Shown here: positions 45,690 through 55,439 of the stretch, in pieces | How the letters are laid out: every line of letters starts with the position of its first letter | Position numbering within the stretch: the first letter of the stretch is position 1 | NCBI RefSeq assembly: GCF_902686445.1 | Contig: NC_062226.1 | Location: 11,008,001-11,072,000 of the forward strand | Length of the DNA: 64,000 bases | Reading direction: 5' to 3' | From: Sciurus carolinensis | Lineage: Eukaryota > Chordata > Mammalia > Rodentia > Sciuridae | Made by a program: the position numbers and the translations under genes | Notes under the pieces: model-generated | The model's database searches: none | Told to the model about the DNA's origin: nothing | The model's input: the letters and a program-made list of their open reading frames with translations, nothing else

Positions 45690-46260
45690 CTGATCTAGAA
45701 GGAAAGAACAGGCATGAATCAGGTCATCACACAGAGGTGACATCTGTGTAGTCCCATTCTCAAGTAGGATATTGACATGATCCAATTTGCATTTTGGAAC
45801 TCACTCTGGCCAGAGAATTGGAGTAGACTTTGAGGAATGAGACAGGAGAGGGACATAGAGGTGAGCCAGCAATCCAGGCATGTGCTAGGGTGGCAGATGG
45901 CAAGCAGAGAGCTAGCATGTGACACTCTTCACAGGTGGAATAGGAAGGACTTGAAAGTCTGATAGACCTGTGGTTGCCCCTAGGGATACTGGGAATACTG
46001 ATGATTAAGAAAGAAGGAAAGCAGGTTGAGGAGCCGTCAAGATGGGATAATTGAGAATGTGGGCTCTTTTGAGTTTGAAGTGCCAGTGGACTATCCAGGT
46101 GTGGACTGACACGTATAGATTTGGAGGTATGGAAAGGTGCCCGAGCTGATGATATTTATTAGAAACTGCCAGCATTCAAGTGATGCTGTGCCATGGATAA
46201 GATCACCTGGAGAGAGAAGCGCCCTGCCACAGTCCCAAGGGTGAGAAGCAAAACTTCCAA
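45690..46260 (+). repeat. Ancient interspersed repeat, unnamed family (3' part)
   Basis: 'gatattgacatgatccaatt', 'ttttggaactcactctggcc' and 'tgagccagcaatccaggcat' are the family's 3' landmarks. Confidence 0.5.
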
Positions 46261-46951
46261 GCCACAAGAATGGAATCCCAGCTGGACTTGTGTTTATTAT
46301 CAGTAGCTGGTCTTTCATCTGTTTGGCAAGGAAGGTGGCATTCCATGCCAAAGTAATAAATGTTATGAACAGCTCTGTCTTTTTTCCCAAAGAACTATTT
46401 TTTTTCTCATACACAGTGCAAAGTTTGATTTGTTTTCCTTCTTGCTCTGGCAGCCAGGTAGCTCTAAGCTAACTTTGTAACTTAATTTTTAGAAACTGTA
46501 TAGGACCTATGAACCCAGGCACCCTATTCCCAAATAAAGACATTTTATATACTTATGTATTTCCCAGCCCTGATTTTTTCTTCGTAGCCTTAGGTGTTTG
46601 CACAAGTTGCCTCGGGTCCTTTGTAAAAGTCAGTAGTGCATACTGTATAAAATACCCCTTCCCCGACCCTCACATTCTTGGGTTGTCCTCCCGGCCTGAG
46701 CAGTGTCTGCCCACTCGCTGAGACTAGTTGGCTAGTTGTCAACTAGACTTAAGCAGGAGGAACTCTTGGAACTTAGAGAGCTAGGCAGTAAATTTAACAC
46801 TCACGTAACTCATTAAAAAAGGATGAAAGTGGAGCTTCAAACATTTCTGTGTTTGCCACCAAGTCTGTGAAGGGGTAGGGGCACCCTTAATTCAACTCAA
46901 GATGTAAAAGCCTGATCTTTCAGAATTGAGAATACACTGCTGAAATTAAAG

Positions 46952-46971
46952 ACTTATCTATGTAGATAAGT
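46952..46971. other. Perfect inverted repeat (9-2-9)
   Basis: Arms acttatcta and tagataagt around tg, containing two GATA-type cores (GATAAG and its reverse complement CTTATC) facing each other. Confidence 0.6.
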
Positions 46972-47182
46972 ACTCCACATGTGTTCAAAGAGAGATCGAG
47001 GTGTTGACTATACAAGGATGGGATTTTTAAAGCTTAGGGTATCATTTTCTTGACTTGTAAAATGTAGTTTGGTGAAAGCAAACTTCCTTATCAAACAGCT
47101 TAAGCACAAATTGACTTGATGATTGGTTTTATTTTTGATCATCTTGCTTTTTAAATAAATAATTATTTTTAAAAAATTTTAG

Positions 47183-47312
47183 GCTGGGCATCATGGTGCA
47201 TCTCTGTAATCCCAGATTCTTGGGAGGTTGAGGCAGAAGTATGTGACTTTTGAGGCCAGCCTGGCCAACTTAGCAATGACCTTGTCTCCAAAAATGAAAT
47301 AAATAAACAAAA
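47183..47312 (+). mobile_element. B1 SINE monomer, sense
   Basis: 'ggctgggcatcatggtgcat', 'tctctgtaatcccagattct' and 'gaggccagcctggccaact', with A-rich end aataaataaac. Unlike the composites at 13207 and 22447, there is no ID unit. Confidence 0.85.
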
Positions 47313-47319
47313 TGATAAT

Positions 47320-47865
47320 TTGCTATAGATAACAATCAGTGTAAGTGATTTCAAATCATGTTCCACAGCTAGTGTCCTGGGGACAAAAGACGTACCTTGG
47401 AGATGGGGGTGAGGAGACGGCCATCAAGCAAGGCCCCTTCCCCCCAACTTCCAACAGAGCGACTCAGCTCTGCCTTATTGTAACAGGGCTTTTTCTGCCT
47501 GGCATCTCTCTGAGTACAGTGTTCTCCTAAAACTGGAAACATTCACACACACACACAAATGGTTTGGAAATCATCACACTGGAGGACATATTCTCACTAA
47601 CTTGCTATTGAGATGTGACTGTCACTAATACAGAAGGGGAGGGATGGGGGCTTTGGAATCTGCTCTACCTGCCCATCTTCTGTGACTGGGGGTCAGCCCT
47701 TCCTTGAAACACTTTTCCCACCCCTAGACTAGAACACTTACATAATAATGACGACTTCACTAACGAAAATTAGGTAAGTGAACAGACGCGAAAGCTGCCA
47801 GAGGAGGGTGAGCACTGATTGCTCTCCCTTCAAGCCCCCAACCCTCCTGTCCCTTCTTTTCCCAG
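47320..47865. other. Intron sequence immediately upstream of the first exon
   Basis: A short CA tract lies at 47542-47557. 47600-47865 is free of named repeats and ends in the acceptor at 47865. No gene besides the exon. Confidence 0.4.
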
Positions 47866-47970
47866 GAGGAGCCCATCACCTTCTGCGAAGAAGCCTTTGT
47901 GTCCCACTATCGCTCTGGAGCCATGAGGCAGTTCCTGCAGAATGCCACACAGCTGCAGCTCTTCAAGCAG
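47866..47970 (+). CDS. DENND1A: DENND1A exon, end of the dDENN module (35 codons, phase 0-0)
   Basis: This exon reads EEPITFCEEAFVSHYR, then SGAMRQFLQNATQLQLFKQ. The segment belongs to the dDENN subdomain, roughly residues 340-375 of a protein of about 1000 residues. The DENN module (uDENN, cDENN, dDENN) binds RAB35 and drives GDP/GTP exchange; this part is mostly helical scaffold. The acceptor is a good pyrimidine tract, tgtcccttcttttcccag. The donor is CAG|gtgccc, which has GT but poor match to the usual gtaagt. Length is 105 bp, so skipping would keep frame but remove part of the dDENN fold. If the following 346-bp intron were retained, translation would continue for 21 codons and stop at 48034-48036. 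Recognition rests on near identity with the mammalian protein as I know it. Confidence 0.95.
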
Positions 47971-48316
47971 GTGCCCAGTCTCCCTGGGGGCCTGCGCCTG
48001 GCCTGGCAGGGATTTCTGCAGCTGCCTCCACACTGAACCCCAAGACTGTGGGCAAGGAGGGGACCCAGACCTGAGAGGCTCAGGGGAGGGCGACTCGATG
48101 AAGAGGGTGACCAGCCACCAGACAGCCCCCTAGCAGATGTGACAGGAGGTTTTCTAAGTTTCATAAATGTGTAACCAGTTTCGTCGAAAACTCAGTGTTG
48201 AAGGGCCTTTCTCACCTTGGAAAGCATGGCTGTTCTTTGGGCATGCACCAAGGTCCCTGACTGGTTGGTTTTCCTGTTTTTGTAGACAAGCTGTTGTGCT
48301 TTTACTTTTCCTCTAG

Positions 48317-48404
48317 TTTATTGACGGTCGATTAGACCTCCTCAATTCTGGCGAGGGTTTCAGCGATGTTTTTGAAGAGGAGATCAACATGGGCGAGTAT
48401 GCGG
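48317..48404 (+). CDS. DENND1A: DENND1A exon with FSDVF motif (phase 0-1)
   Basis: This 88-bp exon reads FIDGRLDLLNSGEGF, then SDVFEEEINMGEYA plus the first base of a glycine codon. It finishes the dDENN fold and enters the acidic linker. F-S-D-V-F matches the FxDxF consensus used by endocytic proteins to bind the AP-2 alpha-ear; that this copy binds AP-2 is inference from the motif and from the known AP-2 association of connecdenn proteins. The acceptor is ttttcctctag and the donor is gcgg|gtgaga, a normal site. Because the exon ends in phase 1, it can be skipped in frame only together with the next 41-bp exon (129 bp in all). Confidence 0.95.
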
Positions 48405-48654
48405 GTGAGAAGCCTTGTTTCCTTTCTGGGTTGTGACTACTGTAGATCAAGGTGTGCTTGGCACAGATGGGTGGGGAATTCGTTTCTCCTTCATTAGGGG
48501 CTGGGAAGAGACTGATTTCAACCTTGTCCTTGAAACAGCTGGGGAATTCCTCTTCAATTTTCATGAGATGTACATTGGCTCATATGAATCTTCTGCTCAG
48601 GGGTCAGTTGTTTCTGCTGGGTAGAGTCTACTTAAAATGTAGTGGCCAGCATGA

Positions 48655-48870
48655 TGTAGTGAAAACACATGAGATATTGAATTAGGGGACTTGGTTTCAA
48701 ATCAGAACCCTACCCTTTTGTCAGCCGTGAGACTTGTGTAAAGTCATTTCCCCTGTTTTAACTAAAGTTTTCCTGATTACACACTGAAAGCAACAGTGAC
48801 TACCCCACAGGATTCTTGCTGAGTTGGGATCAGAGTAGAGTGCAGTCACCCAGGACAGTCCCCAGCATGG
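48655..48870 (+). repeat. MIR SINE
   Basis: 'ggacttggtttcaaatcaga', 'gagacttgtgtaaagtcatt' and 'cccagcatgggccagtgctc' in sense order, in the intron between the 88-bp and 41-bp exons. Confidence 0.7.
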
Positions 48871-49309
48871 GCCAGTGCTCAGTGACTGTTTCTTTAAAAT
48901 GCAAAGGACATTGCTTGGTGTCTGGTCTCCTTAGAACTGGGAGATTGTCTTCTCATTTTTAGAGGTAGCATCTGAAGCCCAGAGAGATTCTAGTGACTGA
49001 CCTTACCTCCTGAGTCTCAACCTGGCCTTCTTTCCAGGTCCTATGGGCTCAGTCTTTGGCAGCAAGAATAATACTCATAGACTTAGTCTTTGGATACAAA
49101 ATAATAATACTTAGGCTGCCAGCCCCTCTTATTGCTGGGCATGTCCAGTCTGGACCATTCAATAACTTGAGCAGTGTACAAGCCCACAAAGCCAGGCACA
49201 GTTTCCACCTGTGGGTATTACAGGGCCTAGCAGTCTGTGCTGCACAAAGAACACAGTTGATTAATAAAACCAGTATGCTGGCTACAGTCACTAATGGCAG
49301 ATTGTTGAC

Positions 49310-50165
49310 AAGTATTTCCTGAACCCTTGTGTCCAGGGTTGGTAAACAATAAAGGACCCAATTCTGCCCTCAAGGAGCTTTTAGTTGGGAAGTAGAGAGA
49401 GGCATAACTGAAGACAAATTAAATTAGACCAGGTAAAGGAGTAGGAACAGGTTTTTGTGCAGCTGGACTGGGGTTCTCACCGCATACTGGGAGCTTCCCA
49501 GGGGGACAGGGTTTGAGCTAGCTTCTCACCATGGGATATCAGTTCCAAAGAGAAGATGGACTTCATGTGTTGCTAAACTAAGTTCAGTCATTCAGAGCTT
49601 CTAGTAGAGCTGTCTCCCGGTGAGAACTCCTTAACCCCCCAGATAAAATAAGCAGAGTTCACCCATAATGCCCCCTTTTTCTGTCCCTGTCACTAGTCAA
49701 GTGTACTGAGGACTGAGTATGTGTCCAACAGGATCCTTACATTGAGACATGCAGCTCTGGTGGTTCCTGCTTCGGCATGGGTCATAGTACATCGAACAAT
49801 TTGGACTTCTAAGTGGGTGTCATCTGTACTAGAGGACTGTTCAGAGGAAAGAGGAGGAAGCTTCCAGAAAAATGACATTTCAACTGGCTGTTGAGCTTAT
49901 CTAGGCTGAGAGAATAGGAAATGGTGATCAGGCTTAGGAACAGCATTTGCAAGGGCTAGAGGACTGAGAGAGTAATTTGGGAGCCCTGGGTATTACTTTG
50001 TGGTTGGAGCAAAGGCGGTACAGAGCACAAGCAAAGGACAGAGAGGCAGAGAGTGGGGAGGCCAAGAGAGGAGACTGGGGAGAGGGATGGGTTGCCCTGG
50101 AGTCAGACCTCACTCCAGTAGGCAATGCGGAGGCTTTTGAGGGTCTGGGCACTGATGTGAACAAC
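49310..50165 (+). repeat. Ancient interspersed repeat, unnamed family (long copy)
   Basis: 'gtatttcctgaacccttgtg', 'ctgccctcaaggagctttta', 'gacatttcaactggctgttg' and 'caatgcggaggcttttgagg' span about 850 bp of the family in order. Confidence 0.5.
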
Positions 50166-50331
50166 TCTCTATTTAAGTAAGAAAACTGACCTTGAATCAC
50201 TGCTGCCTTTTTCACAGAGTGGGACTTGGGTTCTTCAGGTGGTTCTCTAGACCTTGAACTTTCCAAGTCCTATATGCTGAAAGCAATTTAAAGAACTCCT
50301 TAAATCCCAGTCTCTGATTCTCTTTTCCCAG

Positions 50332-50372
50332 GCAGTGATAAACTGTACCATCAGTGGCTCTCCACCGTCCGG
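50332..50372 (+). CDS. DENND1A: DENND1A 41-bp small exon (phase 1-0)
   Basis: This very short exon completes the split glycine and reads SDKLYHQWLSTVR. The acceptor is a strong tract, attctcttttcccag, and the donor is cgg|gtaagt, close to the consensus, which should help definition of so small an exon. The peptide lies just after the dDENN module and begins a polar, basic stretch. Its phase pairs it with the 88-bp exon: the two together add 43 codons. The intron before it is 1927 bp and contains one MIR and one long ancient repeat; the intron after it is 2488 bp and contains a split L2 and an ID SINE. Confidence 0.95.
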
Positions 50373-50884
50373 GTAAGTTTGCCCCATTCAAAGCCACATG
50401 ACCTCCTCCTTGGCCTCCTGGCAGCCCTCTGTTTCCCTGGCTAGCCTCAAGGCTGCTGTGAGGCCCAGAGCACCCCATTCTTCCCACCAGAAGTTGCTTT
50501 TGTCTTAAAGCCAGGCCATTCTCCTGCCTGGCAGAGACTAGAAGAGTGGGACTGTCCAGGGCCTCTCTTGGTGGGGCAGAGGGAGGTAGGAGCAAGTCTT
50601 CCTCTATGAGAAGCCAGCCAAGCCTGTTGAATGGAATATTGACATCCTAGAATGTTTCCAGGAGTCTCCTTCTAGGGCCAGTGCTATTGTCACAATCATG
50701 GGGCAACCAAAAATGTGTCCCTCTTGCTGTTCTGCAGTATTTTTCACAGTAAAGGCTCCTGGGAAGATGAAGAATACATCCCTGATTTTTTTCGTCTCCT
50801 CACTGCTGTTATGAACAGTTTCTTATTGTGTTGGGAGCCAGATGGTTAGGGCTTCCAGAATCTCTGAAGGATTCAAATCTTGCC

Positions 50885-51240
50885 TAACTTTCCATTAGTT
50901 TACAACTGAATATGTACTGAAGGCCTACTTAGTGCCAGGCAGCAGCTGGGTCCTGGGGGTGCAGTGGGGAGCAGGACCCATGCCCTGCCCTGGGGGAGTG
51001 CCCCTGTCTTGTTGGGGAGGCAGGCACGTAAACAGGCAGCTCCAACATAATGTGATAAGTGTTCTCTCCTGCTTCGGGGCCAAGTGCACCGCTGCCAAGG
51101 CAGGTCCTTTGGAAGTGGCTGCAGTTGGCCGAGAGTGAGCAATTCCTCAATGAAAGCCTTCCTTTGTCCTTGTACGGCCAAACACAGCACTTGGCATATC
51201 TGAGGCGAGCAATAAGGACTTGCTGATTGATTGATAAAGG
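50885..51240 (+). repeat. Ancient repeat 5' part and L2 3' end
   Basis: 50905-51060: 'tatgtactgaaggcctactt' and 'ccccctgtcttgttggg'-like text. 51165-51240: 'aaacacagcacttggcatat' and 'aataaggacttgctgattga' (L2 end). Confidence 0.5.
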
Positions 51241-51767
51241 GGGTTTCAATACTCCAAAAGTCCATTTAAATAGGATCCTGAGTAATTTTGGAAGACAGTA
51301 TGGAATAAATAAGTGGGTGAAAATTTCCTATTGTCCTACAATGTAGAGTGTTTTCTAGGTCAAATTATGTTTTTAATTAAAGCCCAAAATTTCTAATGTG
51401 GGCAGTTACCAAAAATTGTACTAAATGTTAAAGTCAATAATTACATTACTATCTTATTTGATTATATACCCACTGGTTCCAGTCTCTGTCCATTCGAATC
51501 AGTTGAATTAACTTTCCAAACCACCACAAATCAGATTGTATGACACATTTGATTAAAAACTCTCCAGAGCATAGACCCCTTAGCCAGACATTCCCAGCCC
51601 CTCATAAGTTGTCCTCATACAGCCTCCCAGCCTCCCTTCCTGCTCTTTCCATGATACAATACACTCCTGTGTACAGTACAGTAACTGCCTGTCATTCCTA
51701 CACACACCATAGCTTTTTGACTTCTGCATTTATTTCTGTGCTACTTCCTATCTCAAGAATGTTCTTG

Positions 51768-51902
51768 GGCTAGGGTTGTAGCTCAGTGGTAGAGCGCTTG
51801 CCTCACATGCATGAGGCACTGGGTTCGATCCTCAGAACCACATATATAAATAGAATAAAGGTATTGTGTCCATCTACGACTAAAAAATTTTTTTTAAAAA
51901 GC
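51768..51902 (+). mobile_element. ID SINE, sense, with intact Pol III boxes
   Basis: Box A tagctcagtgg at 51779-51789 and box B gggttcgatcc at 51821-51831 are both intact. The tail has gtattgtgtccatctacgac and an A/T run. Perfect 9-bp flanks atgttcttg lie at 51759-51767 and 51903-51911. It is the least diverged SINE of the window. Confidence 0.93.
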
Positions 51903-51983
51903 ATGTTCTTGTCCTCCTACCTCCTCCATCAGTTCCTACTTATCCTTCATGGTTCAGATCAAATGTTTTTCAGTCTACAGCTT

Positions 51984-52033
51984 TCCCTGACCTCTGTCTT
52001 CATGCAGAGTCCCTGACCTCTGTCTCCATGCTC
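51984..52033 (+). repeat. Tandem duplication, about 26 bp x 2
   Basis: Unit 1 begins tccctgacctctgtcttcat and unit 2 (52010) begins tccctgacctctgtctccat. One mismatch in the first 20 bases. Confidence 0.8.
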
Positions 52034-52860
52034 CCTGTATGTGGCCTTTATAGCTCTCAGCACCTGACATGGCAGCTCTTCACCCCAACATGCCTTGACC
52101 TCCCCAGATTGGACATCTTTGAGATAGACACCAGGTGTCCCTTGGCTCAAGGCACTCAGAGCCTAACACAGTGGGCCCTCACTACCCCTGTAGGGATGAG
52201 ACTAAAGAACAGGCTCATGGACAGCTCTGGAAACATGGCCTGCTCCCTAAAGACGATGAACAAGACATTGGTATGGTGGATTTGTACTAAAGTCATGGTT
52301 AACATTTATGGCCGTTCATTCTTTCTTTCTCTTAAGATTTAGATGTTAAGAAAGGCAGCCTACCAAAAGATTTTAAAAAACAGCAACACAGAAAACTCAG
52401 ATGAGGAAAGGAAGTTGCCCAGGTGAGGGCAGTGTATTTCCCAATGATCTGAGTTGATTGGGACCCCATTCTCTGCCCCAGTTTGGTGTCAGCTGGAGAA
52501 TCCACAACCATGCAACTTACCTGAATGTGGTAACTAGAAAGCCTTGAAAAGCTGCCTATGGGAAAACCCTTACCTGAGAGAGCCTGGGACAGGGAGCAAG
52601 TGCTGATCACAGCACTGAGCTTAACATGCCCCTCAGCTAGTTATCACAGTCCTCATTTCTAGTCTCCACATACACACACACCCAGAGCGATTCTGCCGTA
52701 ACCCTATGACTGCCCCGGACAGTAACCATCTGGGTCTGTTTCTCTACTTACATCACATGCCTTTGAAATGTTGCCTGACTTGATTAAAGAGAAGAGGGCT
52801 TTGTTGGTGTTGGCCCACTCTGTCTTCAGCCTGCGTTCCTAATTGATGTTTTTATTATAG

Positions 52861-52932
52861 AAAGGAAGCGGAGCAATTCTGAACACCGTAAAAACAAAAG
52901 CCAATCCAGCCATGAAGACCGTCTACAAGTTC
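52861..52932 (+). CDS. DENND1A: DENND1A exon, basic linker (24 codons, phase 0-0)
   Basis: This exon reads KGSGAILNTVKTKANPAMKT then VYKF. Five of 24 residues are lysine and there is no acidic residue, so the segment is a positively charged linker after the DENN module. The acceptor ends gatgtttttattatag, a rather T/A-rich tract with a likely branch-point match (ctaat) about 20 bp upstream. The donor is ttc|gtaagt, a full consensus. The exon is symmetric (72 bp), so it could be skipped without changing frame. No known catalytic motif is seen in it. Confidence 0.95.
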
Positions 52933-53869
52933 GTAAGTACAGGTGTTAGTCAGGATCCAGGCAGATCAGTTCCTTAGCACCAGACTCTTAAATAAACTCA
53001 ATCCCCTATTGTAGAGGTGACTCGGGAGCTGCTGTGCTATTTCCTAATGATGTCAGTGCTCTGATAATTATTTAGCATTGATTGTTTTATGACTAGATCA
53101 GTAATGTTTCTAATTTAAGGTGCTGCTGGTCCTAGTCACTGCAATAGAGAAGTGGGAGGCTACTGGTTTTAGCTTTTAAATTATGGACTGACGGCTAAAA
53201 TTCAGACTGCTCCATGTATCCCTGAAACCTAAAGACATGTTCTATCAAGCATCCTAACAAACTTTTCCTATTCGTGTCCCTTTTATTATGTCAAAATAAA
53301 GCAGCTCCTTTACAGGTTACTGAAGAGTGTGGTGGGAATACCCCTTAATTTTTGTCCCAAATTCTTCATCATCTTTCTCATCACTGCCCTACAGGAAATG
53401 CATTATTTGTGAGACTCGTGCCCACAGTAGAGTGAAAATAGGAGAACCCATCAGTTCCCGGTGCTCCATCTTTTACAAACTTCAAGTATTTTTTCTTGTG
53501 ATTGCTCTTGCTTGCTAATTTGACCTGAGCCACTAAAGTGGAGTGGTTTTGTGTTAGTTTCATTTTTAAATGTGTTAGTCCTTTCTGTGCTTGATTGTAG
53601 TTCTTATAACAGAGTAGGTGGCTGCCAACACCACCAAACAGGTCTACAATGAACTAAGGTAAAAGCAGGGGGTGTCCACAGACATGAGACTTAGGAAATG
53701 GCATCGTAGAAACCCAGTGATGTGCCTGTTTTGGTCATTCAGTCTGGGCAGAAAACTGGCCCTGATGCCCTCCACTAGTGAAACAGAATGGACATCCCGA
53801 CTCCTATAGCCAGCGAAGCTGCTGTTCTACTGTTCCTGGCAGATGTTACCAAGCTGCCGAGACATAATT

Positions 53870-54142
53870 AGAGAGAGCCCAAGAAGGGCTTGAGAAGGGG
53901 GGAAAAAAAATCCGTGCCATCAAAATGTAGAAAGTACAATCTCTGCAACCCCTTTAAGGGATTTTTTTTAACCTTTTACTATTGTATTTGTTTTCATAGC
54001 CATTATGTTTTCGACTTGATGATCCCATTTTTCCTTCCTTTTTCTAGTAATCAGAGAAGGTGATTCGCGATGGACTGAAATCAAGCGTAGTCCCTGCTGG
54101 AAACAGAAAGGGAATCTTAACTTAAATTAATTTTTCATGCAG
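53870..54142. other. Intron sequence before the 57-bp exon
   Basis: No repeat recognised. CpG at tgattcgcgatgg and caagcgtag near 54061-54090 and A/T-rich ends suggest possible local conservation around the exon. Confidence 0.3.
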
Positions 54143-54199
54143 GCAAAAGATCATGCAAAAATGGGAATAAAAGAGGTGAAAAACCGCTTGAAGCAAAAG
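54143..54199 (+). CDS. DENND1A: DENND1A exon, lysine-rich helix (19 codons, phase 0-0)
   Basis: This exon reads AKDHAKMGIKEVKNRLKQK. Seven of 19 residues are lysine and one is arginine, and spacing of M, I, V and L suggests an amphipathic basic helix, which could contact membrane or acidic partners; that role is inference. The acceptor is unusual in being A/T-rich (attaatttttcatgcag) rather than C/T-rich, and the donor is aag|gtactt, moderate strength. At 57 bp and symmetric phase it is a natural candidate for alternative use. A 7.9-kb intron follows. Confidence 0.95.
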
Positions 54200-54884
54200 G
54201 TACTTGAAGTTCTTATTCAAAATGTATAAGCACCATGTATGAAATGCGTGGCCACAAAAAAGTAGGATGTGATCAATAGAGGGCTGTTTGATACAGTGTT
54301 GTTAGCACACTTCAAAATGCATTACCAGCTGTCCGGGAGTTTTCACACTGTTATAAATATTCACAGACAAAAAACTGTCTTCAAATAACATTAAGACTCT
54401 GGCGTAAACCCACAAAGGCGAGCAAGTTCAGAGTTACCACTGTTGGTCTGTCCCCTCCCTGCCCCACCAGGCTTGGGGTTCACAGATATCCATAGAAATT
54501 AGCTCAGACCCATCCCAGCACCATCCCCTTTCTCCAGCTGCCCTCTGCCCGCAGGCTGGTCACAACCCAAACCAAGAAGCATCCCTAGGGGAAGGACCGC
54601 CCTGGTCCCTTCATGCACACGGCCACCATGCAGACACATGCAAAGGGGGGCTGGAGGAGGGTGCTGCAGACTCTCCCATCATGGTGTAAATGAGAGGAGC
54701 GGTGTGTTTGAGACTCTGCACAGGGAAGCAGAGGCTCTGATTGTCTTCTTGGACCATCAGTAAGATCGTATGAAGTCACACTGGCTACATTCTGAGATTC
54801 TGCCAACCTGAATCTCTAGACATCGCATGAGGCTACTGTGACAGGGAAAGAATTTTCACATGATTGCAATATGATCATTGTTGC

Positions 54885-55050
54885 CACCCTTTGTTAAGCA
54901 CTTGTTAAGTTTTGCCCAGGCCAGGAGCTCTCGCATTTAATCCTTAGAACAACCCTGTGCCCATTTCATGAGTAAAGAGACTGTGGTTCAGAGGTGAAGT
55001 CATTTGCCCAAGGCCACACTGCAGAAGCCTAGCAAAGGCGGCATTGGAGT
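54885..55050 (-). repeat. MIR SINE, antisense
   Basis: 'tttaatccttagaacaaccc', 'agactgtggttcagaggtga' and 'tttgcccaaggccacactgc'. Confidence 0.8.
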
Positions 55051-55209
55051 CCATTTCATGGGTTCCCAGCTACAGTGGGCTACTCGCTATAGTGCTTCAC
55101 GCTGCCTTCCTAAAACAAGGGTTTGGTTTTCCAGAAGATAGCTGGGGTCACTTACTTCATTATCTCTAGGCCCCAAATGCACCATTCTAATAAGGGTCTT
55201 TGTCAGTCT

Positions 55210-55400
55210 CGGCATTTTTTTTTTTTAAATTGAAAGCAGTTTCAATTTTATGAAGTCAGAAAGGACCTCTAATTAACTTGAAATGGTCGAAGGAATTGAT
55301 TCCCTTCTTTTAATTGGAAAATAATTTGCTCCAACTAAGCATTTAAATTCTTAGTTTCAGCTGACAATGAATTCTAACAGCTGAAATTCACCTCCTGCAA
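55210..55400. promoter_or_regulatory. Candidate conserved A/T-rich element
   Basis: Contains ctctaattaacttg (55269-55282), tttaattgg, aataatttgc and tagtttcagctgacaatg with no repeat. Several TAATT cores within 200 bp suggest homeodomain binding. Confidence 0.35.
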
Positions 55401-55439
55401 TACAAGCCCTGTACTGTGAACCCAGATAGCCCTTGACTA

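Larger units (their letters stand above)
51540..52175 (+). repeat. L2 LINE 3' region, split by an ID SINE
   Basis: 'aactctccagagcatagacc', 'ctttccatgatacaatacac', then after the SINE 'cctacttatccttcatggtt' and 'acagctttccctgacctctg' follow the L2 3' region in order. The copy carries an internal tandem duplication at 51984-52033. Confidence 0.65.

Noticed and set aside
1..47865. Search for the preceding DENND1A exon (the one encoding the dDENN start)
   Set aside because: I did not find a matching coding block with splice sites. By-eye search is not exhaustive; tblastn with the protein would settle it.
51779..51831. tRNA-Ala-like boxes A and B
   Set aside because: They belong to an ID SINE with target duplications and an A-rich tail; there is no 3' acceptor stem, so this is not a functional tRNA gene.
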